NCBI GenBank assembly: GCA_905206805.1
Contig: CAJLIR010000002.1
Location: forward strand, 62,001-126,000
Length of the DNA stretch: 64,000 nt
Source of the DNA: an uncultured Caryophanales bacterium
Lineage (GTDB): Bacteria > Bacillota_I > Bacilli_A > RF39 > UBA660
Direction: 5' to 3'
Shown: in pieces, positions 51,662 to 61,673 of the stretch
Position numbering within the stretch: position 1 is the first letter of the stretch
How the letters are laid out: every line of letters begins with the position of its first letter
Notes under the pieces: model-generated
Database searches by the model: none
Seen by the model: only the letters and a program-made list of their open reading frames with translations
Told to the model about the DNA's origin: nothing
Made by a program: the position numbers and the translations under genes

Positions 51662-52919
51662 AATGAATTTAGAGGTATTCAGTGAAAAACTAGATAATGG
51701 CTTAGAAGTTTATATTGTTCCTATTAAAAACAAACATAATATATATGCTACATTTTCAACAAAGTTTGGTTCAACTACAAATGAATTTGTGCCACTTGGT
51801 GAAAAAAAATTAATAAGAGTTCCAGATGGAGTTGCACACTTTTTAGAACATAAAATGTTTGAACAAAAAGATGGTGTAGATCCTTTTACTTTTTTTGGAG
51901 AAAATGGGGCAGATGCAAACGCAAATACTTCTTATGATAAAACTACTTATTTATTTTCTGGATTAAAAAATTTTAAAGAAAATCTATGCTTTTTGCTTGA
52001 TTATGTGCAGGAACCTTATTTTACCGATAAAAATGTTGAAAAAGAAAAAGGTATTATTGACCAAGAAAGAAGTATGTATCAAGATGATCCATTTTTTAGA
52101 ATGTATGAAGGAAGTTTAAACAATTTAATTCATAATCATCCAATTAAATATCCAATTGTTGGAACTCATGAAAGTATTTACGCAATTACAAAAGAAGATT
52201 TATATAAATGTTATAATACATTTTATCATCCAAGTAATATGTTTGTTGTAATAACAGGTAATGTAGATTATTTAGATACTTTAAATATTATAAAGGAAAA
52301 TCAAAAAAGTAAAAATTTTGAAAATTTTTCTAAAATAGAAGTAAAAAAATATAAAGAAGAAAAATCAGTAGTTACAAAAAAACAGGAAATAGAAATGGAT
52401 ATAAGTATTCCTAAAGTGTCTTTATCATATAAAATTTATATTAAAGATTTAAATTATAATTTATATGAAATAAATAACTATATTATTTATTATTTGGATA
52501 TTAAGTTAGGAATAACTTCTAAATTAGTTGAAAATTTAAAACGTGATGGTCTAATTTTTGAAGAACTTGGCTTAGAAATAAATAATATAGACGATTATTT
52601 ACTTATAAATATTTTTGCGGAAACTCGTGATCCTGATAAATTAGTAAATATAATAAATAGTGAATTATGCAACAAAAATGTTTTAGAAGAAGATTTTGAA
52701 AGAAAGAAAAAATGTTCTATAAGTGCTATTTTAACTTCAAGCGATAGCATATATCGAATTAATAATAAGATTATGGGTAATATAATTAAATATGGAAGAG
52801 TAATCTATAATGATTATGATTTGATAAATAATTTTAAATATGAAAAAATGGTTGATATAATTAATTCTATATCTTTTAGTGAAAATACAGTTTATATTAT
52901 AAATCCAAAAAATAAATAA
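51639..52919 (+). CDS. yfmH: M16-family zinc peptidase YfmH
   Basis: 426 residues. The zinc motif HFLEH is near 68-72 with the third ligand Glu about 75 residues later (KEKGIIDQERSMY). Catalytic partner of YfmF. GAGGGGGG precedes ATG 51639; an in-frame ATG at 51663 is possible. Confidence 0.9.
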   Translation: MKRQELVKMNLEVFSEKLDNGLEVYIVPIKNKHNIYATFSTKFGSTTNEFVPLGEKKLIRVPDGVAHFLEHKMFEQKDGVDPFTFFGENGADANANTSYDKTTYLFSGLKNFKENLCFLLDYVQEPYFTDKNVEKEKGIIDQERSMYQDDPFFRMYEGSLNNLIHNHPIKYPIVGTHESIYAITKEDLYKCYNTFYHPSNMFVVITGNVDYLDTLNIIKENQKSKNFENFSKIEVKKYKEEKSVVTKKQEIEMDISIPKVSLSYKIYIKDLNYNLYEINNYIIYYLDIKLGITSKLVENLKRDGLIFEELGLEINNIDDYLLINIFAETRDPDKLVNIINSELCNKNVLEEDFERKKKCSISAILTSSDSIYRINNKIMGNIIKYGRVIYNDYDLINNFKYEKMVDIINSISFSENTVYIINPKNK

Positions 52920-52992
52920 TATGCAAGATGTTCTTATACTTGATTTAATTGAAAATTTATGATAAATTATTAACAGTTAAGGAGGAGATATA

Positions 52993-53205
52993 ATGGAAAT
53001 ATTATTAATTACAGTATCAATTTTACTTATTGCCATTGTTCTTTTACAAAGTAGTAAATCAGAAGGGGCTTCTAACGTTATTTCTGGAGGAAATGATAGT
53101 TTATTTGCTAATAGAAAAGAACGTGGTGGCGAACTTTTTATAACTAGATTAACTGCCTTTTTAGGAATTGCTTTCTTTGTTATTTGTATTATTATGGGAA
53201 TGTAA
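52993..53205 (+). CDS. secG: Protein translocase subunit SecG
   Basis: 70 residues, two membrane helices, with the LLQSSKSEGASNVISGG loop that defines SecG. AAGGAGGAG before ATG. Auxiliary to SecYE. Confidence 0.93.
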   Translation: MEILLITVSILLIAIVLLQSSKSEGASNVISGGNDSLFANRKERGGELFITRLTAFLGIAFFVICIIMGM

Positions 53206-53240
53206 AAAAATAATACTTGGTTAAATATCAAGTATTATTT
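53206..53240. terminator. Bidirectional terminator between secG and asnB
   Basis: AATAATACTTG / CAAGTATTATT, loop of about 9, A-run before and T-run after. Confidence 0.8.
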
Positions 53241-55029
53241 TGTATTTTTTTGCCCAATAACTAAATTGGTATAAATAAGCAAGTAATTGTGGACCTGTCA
53301 TTAATTGACCAAACCATGGGTTTTTAAATGAACTACCATTTGATTCTATTAAGTTAGTTAATGCTTCTTTATCAAATATTTTATAAAGAATTGAATTTTT
53401 ATTTTTTAATTCTTTTTTTAATAATTTTTTTACAATTTTTGTATATTTTGGATTATGAGTTTTAGGATATGGGTTTTTCTTACGATTTGTAATTTCACTT
53501 GGTAATAAATTTTCGAATGATTTTCTAAGTAGTCCTTTTTCTATTCCATTATAAAGTTTATAAGAGGTAGGAACATTCCACAAATATTCTATTAATTTTG
53601 TGTCAGCAAATGGTACTCTTGCTTCTAAGGATGCTCTCATTGTCATTCTATCTTTTCTTTCAAGTAGTGTCGGCATAAACCATATCATATTTATATAAAA
53701 CAAATTTTTATATTGTTGCTCACTTTTATTTTTACATTTAGGAACTTCTTTTAATGTCTCTTTATATTTAAGTTCGATATATTTTTTTAGATTTAATTTT
53801 TCTTTTAATTCCTTATTTAGTAAATTATTTCTTTCATCTATACTATCTATCCAAGGAAAATATTTTCTATTTCTAATTTTTTCATTATAAAACCATGGAT
53901 ATCCACCAAAAATTTCATCGGCACATTCACCCGATAGAGCAACTTTAAATCTCTTTTTAATTTGTTTACTAAACCAATAAAGAGATGAATCTATATCTGC
54001 CATACCAGGATAATCTCTTGCAATAACACTTTCTTTAAGTGTTTTTGCTAATTTTTTTTGATTTATTATTTTATAATGGTGTTTTGTTTTAAAAGTATTA
54101 CTCATAAGTTCAATAAATTGTTTGTCGGTTGATATTTGAAATTCATTTGATTTAAAATATTTTTGATTATCTTCATAATCAATTGAAAATGTATTCAAAT
54201 CATTTAATTCTTTACTGCATACTGCACTTATAATACTACTATCCATACCACCGCTTAAAAATGTACATATTTTAACATCAGAAACCATTTGTCTTTTTAT
54301 AGAGTCTGTTAGTAGTTTATTTACATTTTTAGTACATTCTTCAAAAGTATCATTAAATTCTTCCTCTTTAACTTGCCAATATCTTTTTATAGTTATTTTA
54401 TTTTGCTCATATTTTAAATAATGAGCTGGTCTTAATTCATATATATTTTTAAATATTCCACTTCCGGGTGTTTTAGATGGACCTAAAGCTAATAATTCTT
54501 GGAGTGAATTTTTATCTATTATTGGTTTTACCAAATCATTTTTAAGTAGTGCTTTTATTTCTGATGCAAATAGAAAATTATCGTTCACTTTTGTATAAAA
54601 AATAGGTTTTACACCAAATCTATCTCTACCTATAAAAATATTTGATCCATCATATATCATAAAAGCAAATATACCTTCTAATTTATCTAGTATTTTTTCT
54701 TTATATTGAACATAACCTTTCAAAATAACTTCTGTATCACTATTAGTTAAGAAAACATAACCTTTTTCTATTAAATCATCACGCAGTTCACAAGTATTAT
54801 ATATCTCACCATTATAAACAATTGTATAATTTTTATAATTCATAGGTTGTTTGCCATTTTTTAAATCTATAATAGATAATCTTTGATGACCTAATAATAA
54901 ATTTTTATCATAATAATATCCCGTTTGATCTGGTCCGCGATATTTTAAAGTTTTATTCATTTTTTTTATTATCTTTTTTTTCTTTAATAAATTTTCTTTA
55001 GGATTATACCATCCTGTAAAACCACACAT
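53221..55029 (-). CDS. asnB: Asparagine synthetase (glutamine-hydrolysing)
   Basis: 602 residues. Cys2 starts the class II glutaminase domain (MCGFTGWY; RGPDQTG; YNGEIYN), and the synthetase domain has the PP-loop SGGMDSS near 258. Makes Asn from Asp, Gln and ATP. GGAGG before the start. A sigma-K-like promoter and the divergent dpaA suggest the sporulation-linked AsnO type of role in this organism (inference). Confidence 0.93.
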   Translation of the reverse strand: MCGFTGWYNPKENLLKKKKIIKKMNKTLKYRGPDQTGYYYDKNLLLGHQRLSIIDLKNGKQPMNYKNYTIVYNGEIYNTCELRDDLIEKGYVFLTNSDTEVILKGYVQYKEKILDKLEGIFAFMIYDGSNIFIGRDRFGVKPIFYTKVNDNFLFASEIKALLKNDLVKPIIDKNSLQELLALGPSKTPGSGIFKNIYELRPAHYLKYEQNKITIKRYWQVKEEEFNDTFEECTKNVNKLLTDSIKRQMVSDVKICTFLSGGMDSSIISAVCSKELNDLNTFSIDYEDNQKYFKSNEFQISTDKQFIELMSNTFKTKHHYKIINQKKLAKTLKESVIARDYPGMADIDSSLYWFSKQIKKRFKVALSGECADEIFGGYPWFYNEKIRNRKYFPWIDSIDERNNLLNKELKEKLNLKKYIELKYKETLKEVPKCKNKSEQQYKNLFYINMIWFMPTLLERKDRMTMRASLEARVPFADTKLIEYLWNVPTSYKLYNGIEKGLLRKSFENLLPSEITNRKKNPYPKTHNPKYTKIVKKLLKKELKNKNSILYKIFDKEALTNLIESNGSSFKNPWFGQLMTGPQLLAYLYQFSYWAKKYKIILDI

Positions 55030-55046
55030 ATATTACCTCCACAGTC

Positions 55047-55073
55047 TAATATATGATAAATATTTTGATAAGT
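55047..55073 (-). promoter_or_regulatory. Sigma-K-like promoter of asnB
   Basis: Minus strand: AC, 16 nt, CATATATTA (CATANNNTA). Faces the similar element of dpaA. Confidence 0.45.
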
Positions 55074-55080
55074 TACGTGT

Positions 55081-55107
55081 ACAAATTTTAATTTTTTTCA
55101 TATAGTA
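55081..55107 (+). promoter_or_regulatory. Sigma-K-like promoter of dpaA-dpaB
   Basis: AC (55081-55082), 16 nt, CATATAGTA (55099-55107), exactly the late mother-cell pattern. The dipicolinate operon is sigma-K controlled in Bacillus. Confidence 0.6.
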
Positions 55108-55132
55108 TATTGTGAATGTTTTAGGGGGATAT

Positions 55133-55987
55133 ATGAATTGTTTAATTTTAGGTGGAGATAAACGTTATTATGAAATAATACGTGATTTTAAAAATAAAAA
55201 TTATAATGTTGATATGGTAGGCTATATAAATGAGTTTGCTGGTACTAATTCTATAAATTATGAGGATATTAATATCAAAAAATATGATTTGATTTTGTTT
55301 CCTATAAGTGGAGTAGGAAATGATTTTATTATTAAAGGTGAGAAAAAATTTAAGGTAGAAGCTGATTTTTTAAAAGATGTTAAAGAAAATTGTTTAATTT
55401 TTTCAGGAATAAAAACTAATTGTTTAGAAGAAATGATGAATCATTGTAAAAAAAATATAAATTTTTTAATGAATGATGAGTCAGTAATAAAGGAAAATTC
55501 AATTATTACTGTTGAAGGAATTATATCTGATATTATTACTAATACCGATATTACAATAAATAAAAGTAAAGTTTTAGTTATTGGATACGGTAATATAGGA
55601 TCTTACTTAACAAAAGTTTTGAATGATTTAAAGGCTTTGGTATCTGTTAGTTTAATTTTAGATAAAGATAAAAATTCATTGGATAAATTAAAAATTAATT
55701 CAGTTTATTCTAATGATATAAGTAGTATGTGTAGGGTTATATCAGAAAGTGATATTATTATAAATACAGTTCCGTCGCTAGTTTTAAATGAATATTATAT
55801 TAATCATATGAAAAGTAACTGTTATGTATTAGATATTGCTTCATATCCACATGGTATTGATCAAGAGGCTTTAAATAATCGGAATATTAAAAATAAAATT
55901 TATTTAGGAATTCCATCTATTGTAGCACCTAAAACAGCAGGAAAAATATTATCAAAAAAGATTGATTCTGTAGTAGGGGGTATATAA
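55133..55987 (+). CDS. dpaA: Dipicolinate synthase subunit A
   Basis: 284 residues. N-terminal substrate domain (LILGGDKRYYEIIRDF...), then a Rossmann domain with VIGYGNIGSYL near 145 and the closing GIPSIVAPKTAGKIL segment. With DpaB oxidises dihydrodipicolinate-type precursor to dipicolinic acid in the mother cell. AGGGGG before ATG 55133. Confidence 0.92.
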   Translation: MNCLILGGDKRYYEIIRDFKNKNYNVDMVGYINEFAGTNSINYEDINIKKYDLILFPISGVGNDFIIKGEKKFKVEADFLKDVKENCLIFSGIKTNCLEEMMNHCKKNINFLMNDESVIKENSIITVEGIISDIITNTDITINKSKVLVIGYGNIGSYLTKVLNDLKALVSVSLILDKDKNSLDKLKINSVYSNDISSMCRVISESDIIINTVPSLVLNEYYINHMKSNCYVLDIASYPHGIDQEALNNRNIKNKIYLGIPSIVAPKTAGKILSKKIDSVVGGI

Positions 55988-55988
55988 T

Positions 55989-56579
55989 TTGAAAAAAATA
56001 GGTTTTGGAATTACATCTTCATATTGTACGATTAGTGAGGTTTTAAAACAATTAAAAATACTAAAAGAATGTGGTTATGATGTTATTCCAATTACGTCAT
56101 CAGGAATTGTATCAGAAAATACAAGATTTGGTAAATGTGATGAAATAAAGGCTTTGATTGAAGAAATTACTGGACATAAAATTGTTTCAACAATAATTGA
56201 AGCAGAAAAATTTGGACCAAGTGAAAAATTAGATTTACTTGTGGTAGCTCCAGCAACTGGTAATTTTATTGCGAAACTTGCTAATGGTATTACTGATACA
56301 CCAGTTACTATGGCAACTAAAGCAACACTTAGAAATTCAAGTCCAATCGTAATTGCTGTATCTACTAATGATGGCTTGGGTTTAAATGGTAAAAATATTA
56401 TGACACTTTTAAATACAAAAAATATATATTTTGTACCATTTGGTCAAGATAATTACGAAAAAAAGCCAAATTCTTTAATCGCACATTATGATTTATTGTT
56501 GTCAACAATTGAATGTGCTTTAGAAAATAAACAAATTCAACCAGTACTTGTTGATTATCAAAAAGTTTTGAAAAAATAA
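55989..56579 (+). CDS. dpaB: Dipicolinate synthase subunit B (flavoprotein)
   Basis: 196 residues from a TTG start with AGGGGG upstream. Flavin-binding decarboxylase-like fold: GFGITSSYCT, PITSSG, then VVAPATGNFIAKLANGITDTPV. Second subunit of dipicolinate synthase, 1 nt after dpaA. Confidence 0.92.
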   Translation: MKKIGFGITSSYCTISEVLKQLKILKECGYDVIPITSSGIVSENTRFGKCDEIKALIEEITGHKIVSTIIEAEKFGPSEKLDLLVVAPATGNFIAKLANGITDTPVTMATKATLRNSSPIVIAVSTNDGLGLNGKNIMTLLNTKNIYFVPFGQDNYEKKPNSLIAHYDLLLSTIECALENKQIQPVLVDYQKVLKK

Positions 56580-56613
56580 AAGAATAAAATTTTAATTTTT
56601 TATTCTTTTTTCG
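56578..56613. terminator. Bidirectional terminator
   Basis: AAAGAATAAAA / TTTTATTCTTT around an A/T loop; serves dpaB and the convergent YfhO gene. Confidence 0.7.
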
Positions 56614-59120
56614 TGTTTATTTAATATATTAACTAAAATAAATAGTGTTAAACTAATTCCTGATATAATTGTCCCTAATTTTAAGTATGGAATTTTATAT
56701 GATATTTTAATATTGTGTTTTCCGCTAGTGATATCGAATGCTAGAAAACTATTTGCAACACTAAAAGTTTTAACCTTTTGATCATCAATAATGACTTCAA
56801 ATCCTTCATCATAATTAAATGATGTAAAGACAGTTTTATCACTATCGACATTTATATTTCCTTCAATATAATCATTTCTAAATTCAGTTATATCGATTGA
56901 ATTTTCTTTTAATTTATTATAAAAATCATTAAATTTATCAATATTCATTTGATAAGCTAAAATATTTACACTATATGCATTAGACTTAAGTGGAATATTT
57001 ATATTTACTTCCTGATCCTTATCAAAGTATCCTATGTCTATTATATATGGTTCATTTTTAGTAATTGAATAAAGTCTATTATTTGCTAAAAACTTTTCAA
57101 CATTATAATCATAAATATATAAATAAATATTTCCATCATATTTTGCTTTAATATTAATTGAGGCGGGGTTATTTTCATCTTCACTTAAATTGATTAGATA
57201 ATCTCCAACTATTTTGTAACTTGTTTCATTATAAGTATAAAATTCTAACTTAGTAAAAATATTATCTATATCAGTTGTTTTTTCTACAAATTCTTGTTGA
57301 TTTAAAAATGGATTTAAATTTTCGTTTTTTAAATTTTTGATATTTTTTGAAACTGCAAAAATAGGTGGAAGATAATATTTATTTTGATAAATATTATAAT
57401 AATTAATTGTTTTCTTAAATTCATATAATGGGTTTAAATTTTCTAATTCTATAAAATACTTAATTGACATAATGCTGTTATAAATTGGGGTATTTTGGCG
57501 GTAATAATAACTATTAATATCATTTCCTGGTAATCCAAGTTGTTTTTGTGTTTTTGCCATTTTTTCATATACAACCGATGAAAATGCAGATACACCATTG
57601 TAGTTATACCAAGCTCCATCATTTAATGTTTGATTGAAATTTTTTTCAATTCTATAAAAACTTTTATCTTCTTCTTTAATTCTTTCAATGCTAGAATTAA
57701 CTTTTATATAATTATCCATAAATTCATTATTATCGTGATTAATATTCCAATTTTCGTTAATATTTAATATAATGTCAATAATTATTAAGAGCATTAAAAT
57801 AAATTTACCAATATTGTTATTTTTAATCTTATAAATTATGAATAGTAAAAAAGTAATTAGTAAAAATAATATATTTATTTCAAATGAAAATTTAGTCATA
57901 AAACCAATTTTTTCCAAAATAAATAAAAATATACTTAAAATAAATGTTATTATAATAGAATATCTAATTTTTAATGTATCGATTTTTGTTATAGAATAAA
58001 AAGCTATAGTATTTACAATAAAAACATATATAAATGAATATCTAAATGGTAAGTCATTAGGTGTATGAAACCCGTGCCATATAAAATCTAATGGAACATA
58101 TATAAAACTTATAAATAATATAGCCATAAAAGTTATTGCCATAATTTTGTTTTTAATTTTTATATCACTATTAAAGAAGAAACATATTAAAATAACTAAT
58201 ACAGTAATACCACTTGATACGTTTGGTAAAAAATAATCTTGGCTTGAAAATACTATTGATTTAACTAATGAAAAATGATTTGCTAAAAAGAAAATTGGAT
58301 TGAAATTAAATGTTTTATGAAATGTAAAAGTATCACCTGTAGCAGAGATAGAACTTAATGAATTTACATAAGGTAAAATCATAAATCCAGCCATTCCTCC
58401 TGCAATAAGAGAGGAAAATGTAAATAAAATAATTTTTTTTAGTAAATCGCGTCTTGTAATATTTTCTTTAAAAATAATATATACTAAGAAAAAAATACAG
58501 GAAAATATACAAATCATATAACCAATAAAGTAGTTAGATAAAATACTTAAGAATAGAAAAATAATATAAAAATTAAATTTATCGTCATCAATAATTTTTT
58601 TGATACCTAAAACAACTAGTGGCAAGTAAATTATTCCATCTAACCACATGATATTCCAATAAAACGCTACAAAATAACTAGAAAATCCATAAGTTAGACC
58701 AAAAAGTGTTATAAATAATGAGTTTTTATTAAAAAAATTTTTTAGAAAATACGATATAGCACCAGTTGCAAAAATAATTTTTAAGGCAATAATTACCGAA
58801 AAAGATGTTACTATATTGTCTCTTTCGAAAAGCAGGATAATTATATTAAAAGGGCTTGATAAATAGTTGAAAAAATTTCTAAAAAATGGTAGGCCTAATC
58901 CTGTATTAAATGAATAAATTAAATTATCACCCATTTTAATTTTATCGTAAAGTTCAGCTAAAAGTGGACTATACTGATGATAAAAATCAACTGTTAACAT
59001 TGTATTATTACCAATTGGAATGATGCTTTTTAAGGCATATATAATAAAAAATATAAATATCGATATTCCAACTGTTAAAAAAACATATTTATTATCTAGT
59101 AGTTTTTCTTTTAACTTCAT
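56592..59120 (-). CDS. YfhO-family membrane protein
   Basis: 842 residues. About a dozen membrane helices in the first 430 residues with MLTVDFYHQYSPLLAELYDKI, NTGLGLPFFRNFFNYLSSP and MWLDGIIYLP (YfhO signatures), a large extracytoplasmic part and one C-terminal helix. In Bacillus, YfhO helps glycosylate lipoteichoic acid. Second family member in the window, without a GtrA domain. ATG 59118-59120 follows GAGGTG. Confidence 0.9.
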   Translation of the reverse strand: MKLKEKLLDNKYVFLTVGISIFIFFIIYALKSIIPIGNNTMLTVDFYHQYSPLLAELYDKIKMGDNLIYSFNTGLGLPFFRNFFNYLSSPFNIIILLFERDNIVTSFSVIIALKIIFATGAISYFLKNFFNKNSLFITLFGLTYGFSSYFVAFYWNIMWLDGIIYLPLVVLGIKKIIDDDKFNFYIIFLFLSILSNYFIGYMICIFSCIFFLVYIIFKENITRRDLLKKIILFTFSSLIAGGMAGFMILPYVNSLSSISATGDTFTFHKTFNFNPIFFLANHFSLVKSIVFSSQDYFLPNVSSGITVLVILICFFFNSDIKIKNKIMAITFMAILFISFIYVPLDFIWHGFHTPNDLPFRYSFIYVFIVNTIAFYSITKIDTLKIRYSIIITFILSIFLFILEKIGFMTKFSFEINILFLLITFLLFIIYKIKNNNIGKFILMLLIIIDIILNINENWNINHDNNEFMDNYIKVNSSIERIKEEDKSFYRIEKNFNQTLNDGAWYNYNGVSAFSSVVYEKMAKTQKQLGLPGNDINSYYYRQNTPIYNSIMSIKYFIELENLNPLYEFKKTINYYNIYQNKYYLPPIFAVSKNIKNLKNENLNPFLNQQEFVEKTTDIDNIFTKLEFYTYNETSYKIVGDYLINLSEDENNPASINIKAKYDGNIYLYIYDYNVEKFLANNRLYSITKNEPYIIDIGYFDKDQEVNINIPLKSNAYSVNILAYQMNIDKFNDFYNKLKENSIDITEFRNDYIEGNINVDSDKTVFTSFNYDEGFEVIIDDQKVKTFSVANSFLAFDITSGKHNIKISYKIPYLKLGTIISGISLTLFILVNILNKHEKRIKN

Positions 59121-59255
59121 AATAACCACACCTCATTATAATAATTCTATATTATTATTTTTATATTGTAAATAAATGATTATTAATTTTTATAAATTTC
59201 ATATTTGTAATGAATTTTATTCAAAATTTTGATAAAATGTTTATGGGTGATTAAT

Positions 59256-59984
59256 GTGTTATATTCTTCTATAGATAATAAAAAGATAAAAGATATAAAA
59301 AAATTAAGTACAAAAAAATATCGTGATAAAACAGGTTTATTTTTAGTTGAAGGTGAACATCTTGTATTAGAAGCTTATAAAACTGGTTTTTTGAAAGAAC
59401 TAATATTAGAACAAGATAAACTGTTTCCTTTAGATGTTGAAACAAATTATGTTACAAATAATGTGCTTAATTATATAACTAGTCTAGAAACACCTCAAGA
59501 TGTACTTGGAATTTGTAGTAAACCTATCAAAAATGAAATAAAAGGTAATCATATTTTAATCCTAGATAATATTCAAGATCCTGGAAATTTAGGTACAATA
59601 ATAAGAAGTGCGGTTGCTTTTAATATTGATACAATTGTACTAAGTGATAATTGTGTTGATATATATAATTCTAAAGTTGTAAGAGCAAGTCAAGGTTTGA
59701 TCTTTCATATAAATATTGTAACTTGCAAACTAGAAGATGTAATACCTTTACTAAAAAGAAGAAATTTTAAAATAATGGGAACTAAAGTTACTCATGGAAA
59801 AAGTTTGAAAAGTATTGAAAAAGTAGAAAAATTTGCTATAATAATGGGAAATGAAGGCAATGGAGTTAGAGAAGAAATTCTAGATATATGTGATGAATAT
59901 TTATATATTGATATGAATCATAAATGTGAAAGTTTAAATGTAGGCGTTGCAACAAGCATTATTCTTTATGAATTAGATAAGTAG
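59256..59984 (+). CDS. TrmH/SpoU-family RNA 2'-O-methyltransferase
   Basis: 242 residues. N-terminal substrate-binding domain (KYRDKTGLFLVEGEHLVLEA), then SPOUT domain with motif 1 DNIQDPGNLGTIIRSA, motif 2 IIMGNEGNGVRE and motif 3 MNHKCESLNVGVATSIILYE. Methylates rRNA, position unknown. GGGTGAT favours GTG 59256. Confidence 0.9.
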   Translation: MLYSSIDNKKIKDIKKLSTKKYRDKTGLFLVEGEHLVLEAYKTGFLKELILEQDKLFPLDVETNYVTNNVLNYITSLETPQDVLGICSKPIKNEIKGNHILILDNIQDPGNLGTIIRSAVAFNIDTIVLSDNCVDIYNSKVVRASQGLIFHINIVTCKLEDVIPLLKRRNFKIMGTKVTHGKSLKSIEKVEKFAIIMGNEGNGVREEILDICDEYLYIDMNHKCESLNVGVATSIILYELDK

Positions 59985-59992
59985 GTGAATTT

Positions 59993-60484
59993 ATGAATTT
60001 TATTTGTATTGGCAAGATAGTAAATACTCATGGAATAAAAGGTGAAGTAAGACTAATATCTAATTTTGAGAGAAAAGATTTAGTTTTTAAAAAAGATTTT
60101 GAAATTTATATAGGAAAATATCATGAAAAACAAGTAATAAATAGTTATAGAGTTCATAAAAATTATGATATGTTAACATTTAAAAATCTTAACGATATCA
60201 ATGATGTAATTATGTATAAGGGTGAACCTGTTTATGTTTTAAGAGAAGATTTAGGTAATAATCACTTAAAAAGCGATTTAATTGGTTTTGATGTTATTTA
60301 TAATGAAAAAATGATAGGAAATGTATCAGGATTTTTTAATAATAATGCCTATGAAATAATGATTATAAAAGGTAATTCAAAAGAAAACCTTGTACCATAT
60401 TTAGAACATTTTATAAAAGAGATAAACTATGATGAGAAGAAAATTTATATAATTAATATGGAAGGTTTAATTGATGAAAATTGA
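59993..60484 (+). CDS. rimM: Ribosome maturation factor RimM
   Basis: 163 residues: IGKIVNTHGIKGEVRL at the start and a PRC-barrel with LVPYLEHFIKEINYDEKKI. Assists 30S assembly. AGGTGA before ATG; overlaps trmD. Confidence 0.93.
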   Translation: MNFICIGKIVNTHGIKGEVRLISNFERKDLVFKKDFEIYIGKYHEKQVINSYRVHKNYDMLTFKNLNDINDVIMYKGEPVYVLREDLGNNHLKSDLIGFDVIYNEKMIGNVSGFFNNNAYEIMIIKGNSKENLVPYLEHFIKEINYDEKKIYIINMEGLIDEN

Positions 60485-61142
60485 TATCTTAACACTTTTT
60501 CCTAAAATGTTCGATGGTTTTTTAAATGAGTCTATTATTAAACGCGCTATTTTAAATAAAAAAGTAGAAGTTAATATTTGTGATATACGTTCATTTTCTA
60601 GTGATCCACATAAAAAAGTAGATGACTATTCTTATGGTGGAGGAGCTGGAATGGTACTTATGCCACAACCCATATTTGATGCAGTAGGTGCACTAAAAAA
60701 AGATAATTCGTTTGTTATTTTAGTTACTCCACAAGGAGTTCCATATAAACAGAGTATTGCTTATGATTTAACAAAAAAAGAACATATAATTATTATTTGT
60801 GGACATTATGAAGGATTTGATGAGAGAATTCGTACGTTAGCAGATATGGAAATTAGTATTGGCGATTATGTATTAACTGGTGGAGAATTAGCAAGCATGG
60901 TAATAAGCGATAGTGTTATTAGACTTTTAGATGGAGTTATTACTAAAGAGTCTTATGAAAATGATTCGTTTACCGATAATCTGCTTGATTATCCAGTATA
61001 TACAAAACCTTATGATTTTAGAGGAATGAAAGTTCCTGACATATTATTAAGTGGTCATCATGAAAAAATTAATGAGTGGAGAAAAAATGAACAAATAAAA
61101 AAAACTCAAATTAGAAGACCAGACTTATTAGAAAAGAGATGA
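60474..61142 (+). CDS. trmD: tRNA (guanine37-N1)-methyltransferase
   Basis: 222 residues. DYSYGGGAGMVLMPQP, CGHYEGFDERIRT and SIGDYVLTGGELA form the trefoil-knot SAM site. ATG 60474 preferred over TTG 60471; overlaps rimM by 11 nt. Confidence 0.95.
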   Translation: MKIDILTLFPKMFDGFLNESIIKRAILNKKVEVNICDIRSFSSDPHKKVDDYSYGGGAGMVLMPQPIFDAVGALKKDNSFVILVTPQGVPYKQSIAYDLTKKEHIIIICGHYEGFDERIRTLADMEISIGDYVLTGGELASMVISDSVIRLLDGVITKESYENDSFTDNLLDYPVYTKPYDFRGMKVPDILLSGHHEKINEWRKNEQIKKTQIRRPDLLEKR

Positions 61143-61645
61143 ATTGTATGAAAAACGAACAATATACACTAATAAAGAAAAATCATAATAAAGATATTAT
61201 TTATATAGATTATAAAAATATGGCAGGATTTAAGGTAAAACCTAAAAATGTAAAAAAATATGGTGGTGTAGAAGTTAATGAAATGCTGATTATAAAGCCA
61301 GATTTCATTGATTTAATTTTAAAAAGAAAAATTGGAAAAAAATTAGAGAGTTATATTAATTACTTGATTGAACTTCTAGATAGTGATGACTGTGATGGTG
61401 CTAAATTAGCGCAAACATTAAATGATATAGATAGATATAGAACAACAATTAATAATACATATAGAAAATTTTTAGATGAAAAATATTTGGAAATATTATT
61501 ACGTAAATTAGCTTTGGTTGAAGATAAATTAAATATAAAGATGCAAAGTTTTTACCAAAGAATGCAAAAGCAAATTGAGGAAAAATTAAGAAAAGAACAA
61601 ATGATGTATGAAGAAAGTGAAAAAACATCAAGAAGAACAAGATAG
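61139..61645 (+). CDS. Hypothetical coiled-coil protein
   Basis: 168 residues, highly charged; helical from about 60, with a coiled coil near the C-terminus (RMQKQIEEKLRKEQMMYEE) and basic tail. ATGA overlap with trmD (61139); 61148 is an alternative start. Function unknown. Confidence 0.7.
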   Translation: MNCMKNEQYTLIKKNHNKDIIYIDYKNMAGFKVKPKNVKKYGGVEVNEMLIIKPDFIDLILKRKIGKKLESYINYLIELLDSDDCDGAKLAQTLNDIDRYRTTINNTYRKFLDEKYLEILLRKLALVEDKLNIKMQSFYQRMQKQIEEKLRKEQMMYEESEKTSRRTR

Positions 61646-61673
61646 AATTTAAATTATTCAGGGGGAAAATGAA

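Noticed and set aside
53221..53240. secG and asnB transcripts sharing a regulatory hairpin
   Set aside because: The structure has A- and T-runs on both sides and is sufficiently explained as a bidirectional terminator.
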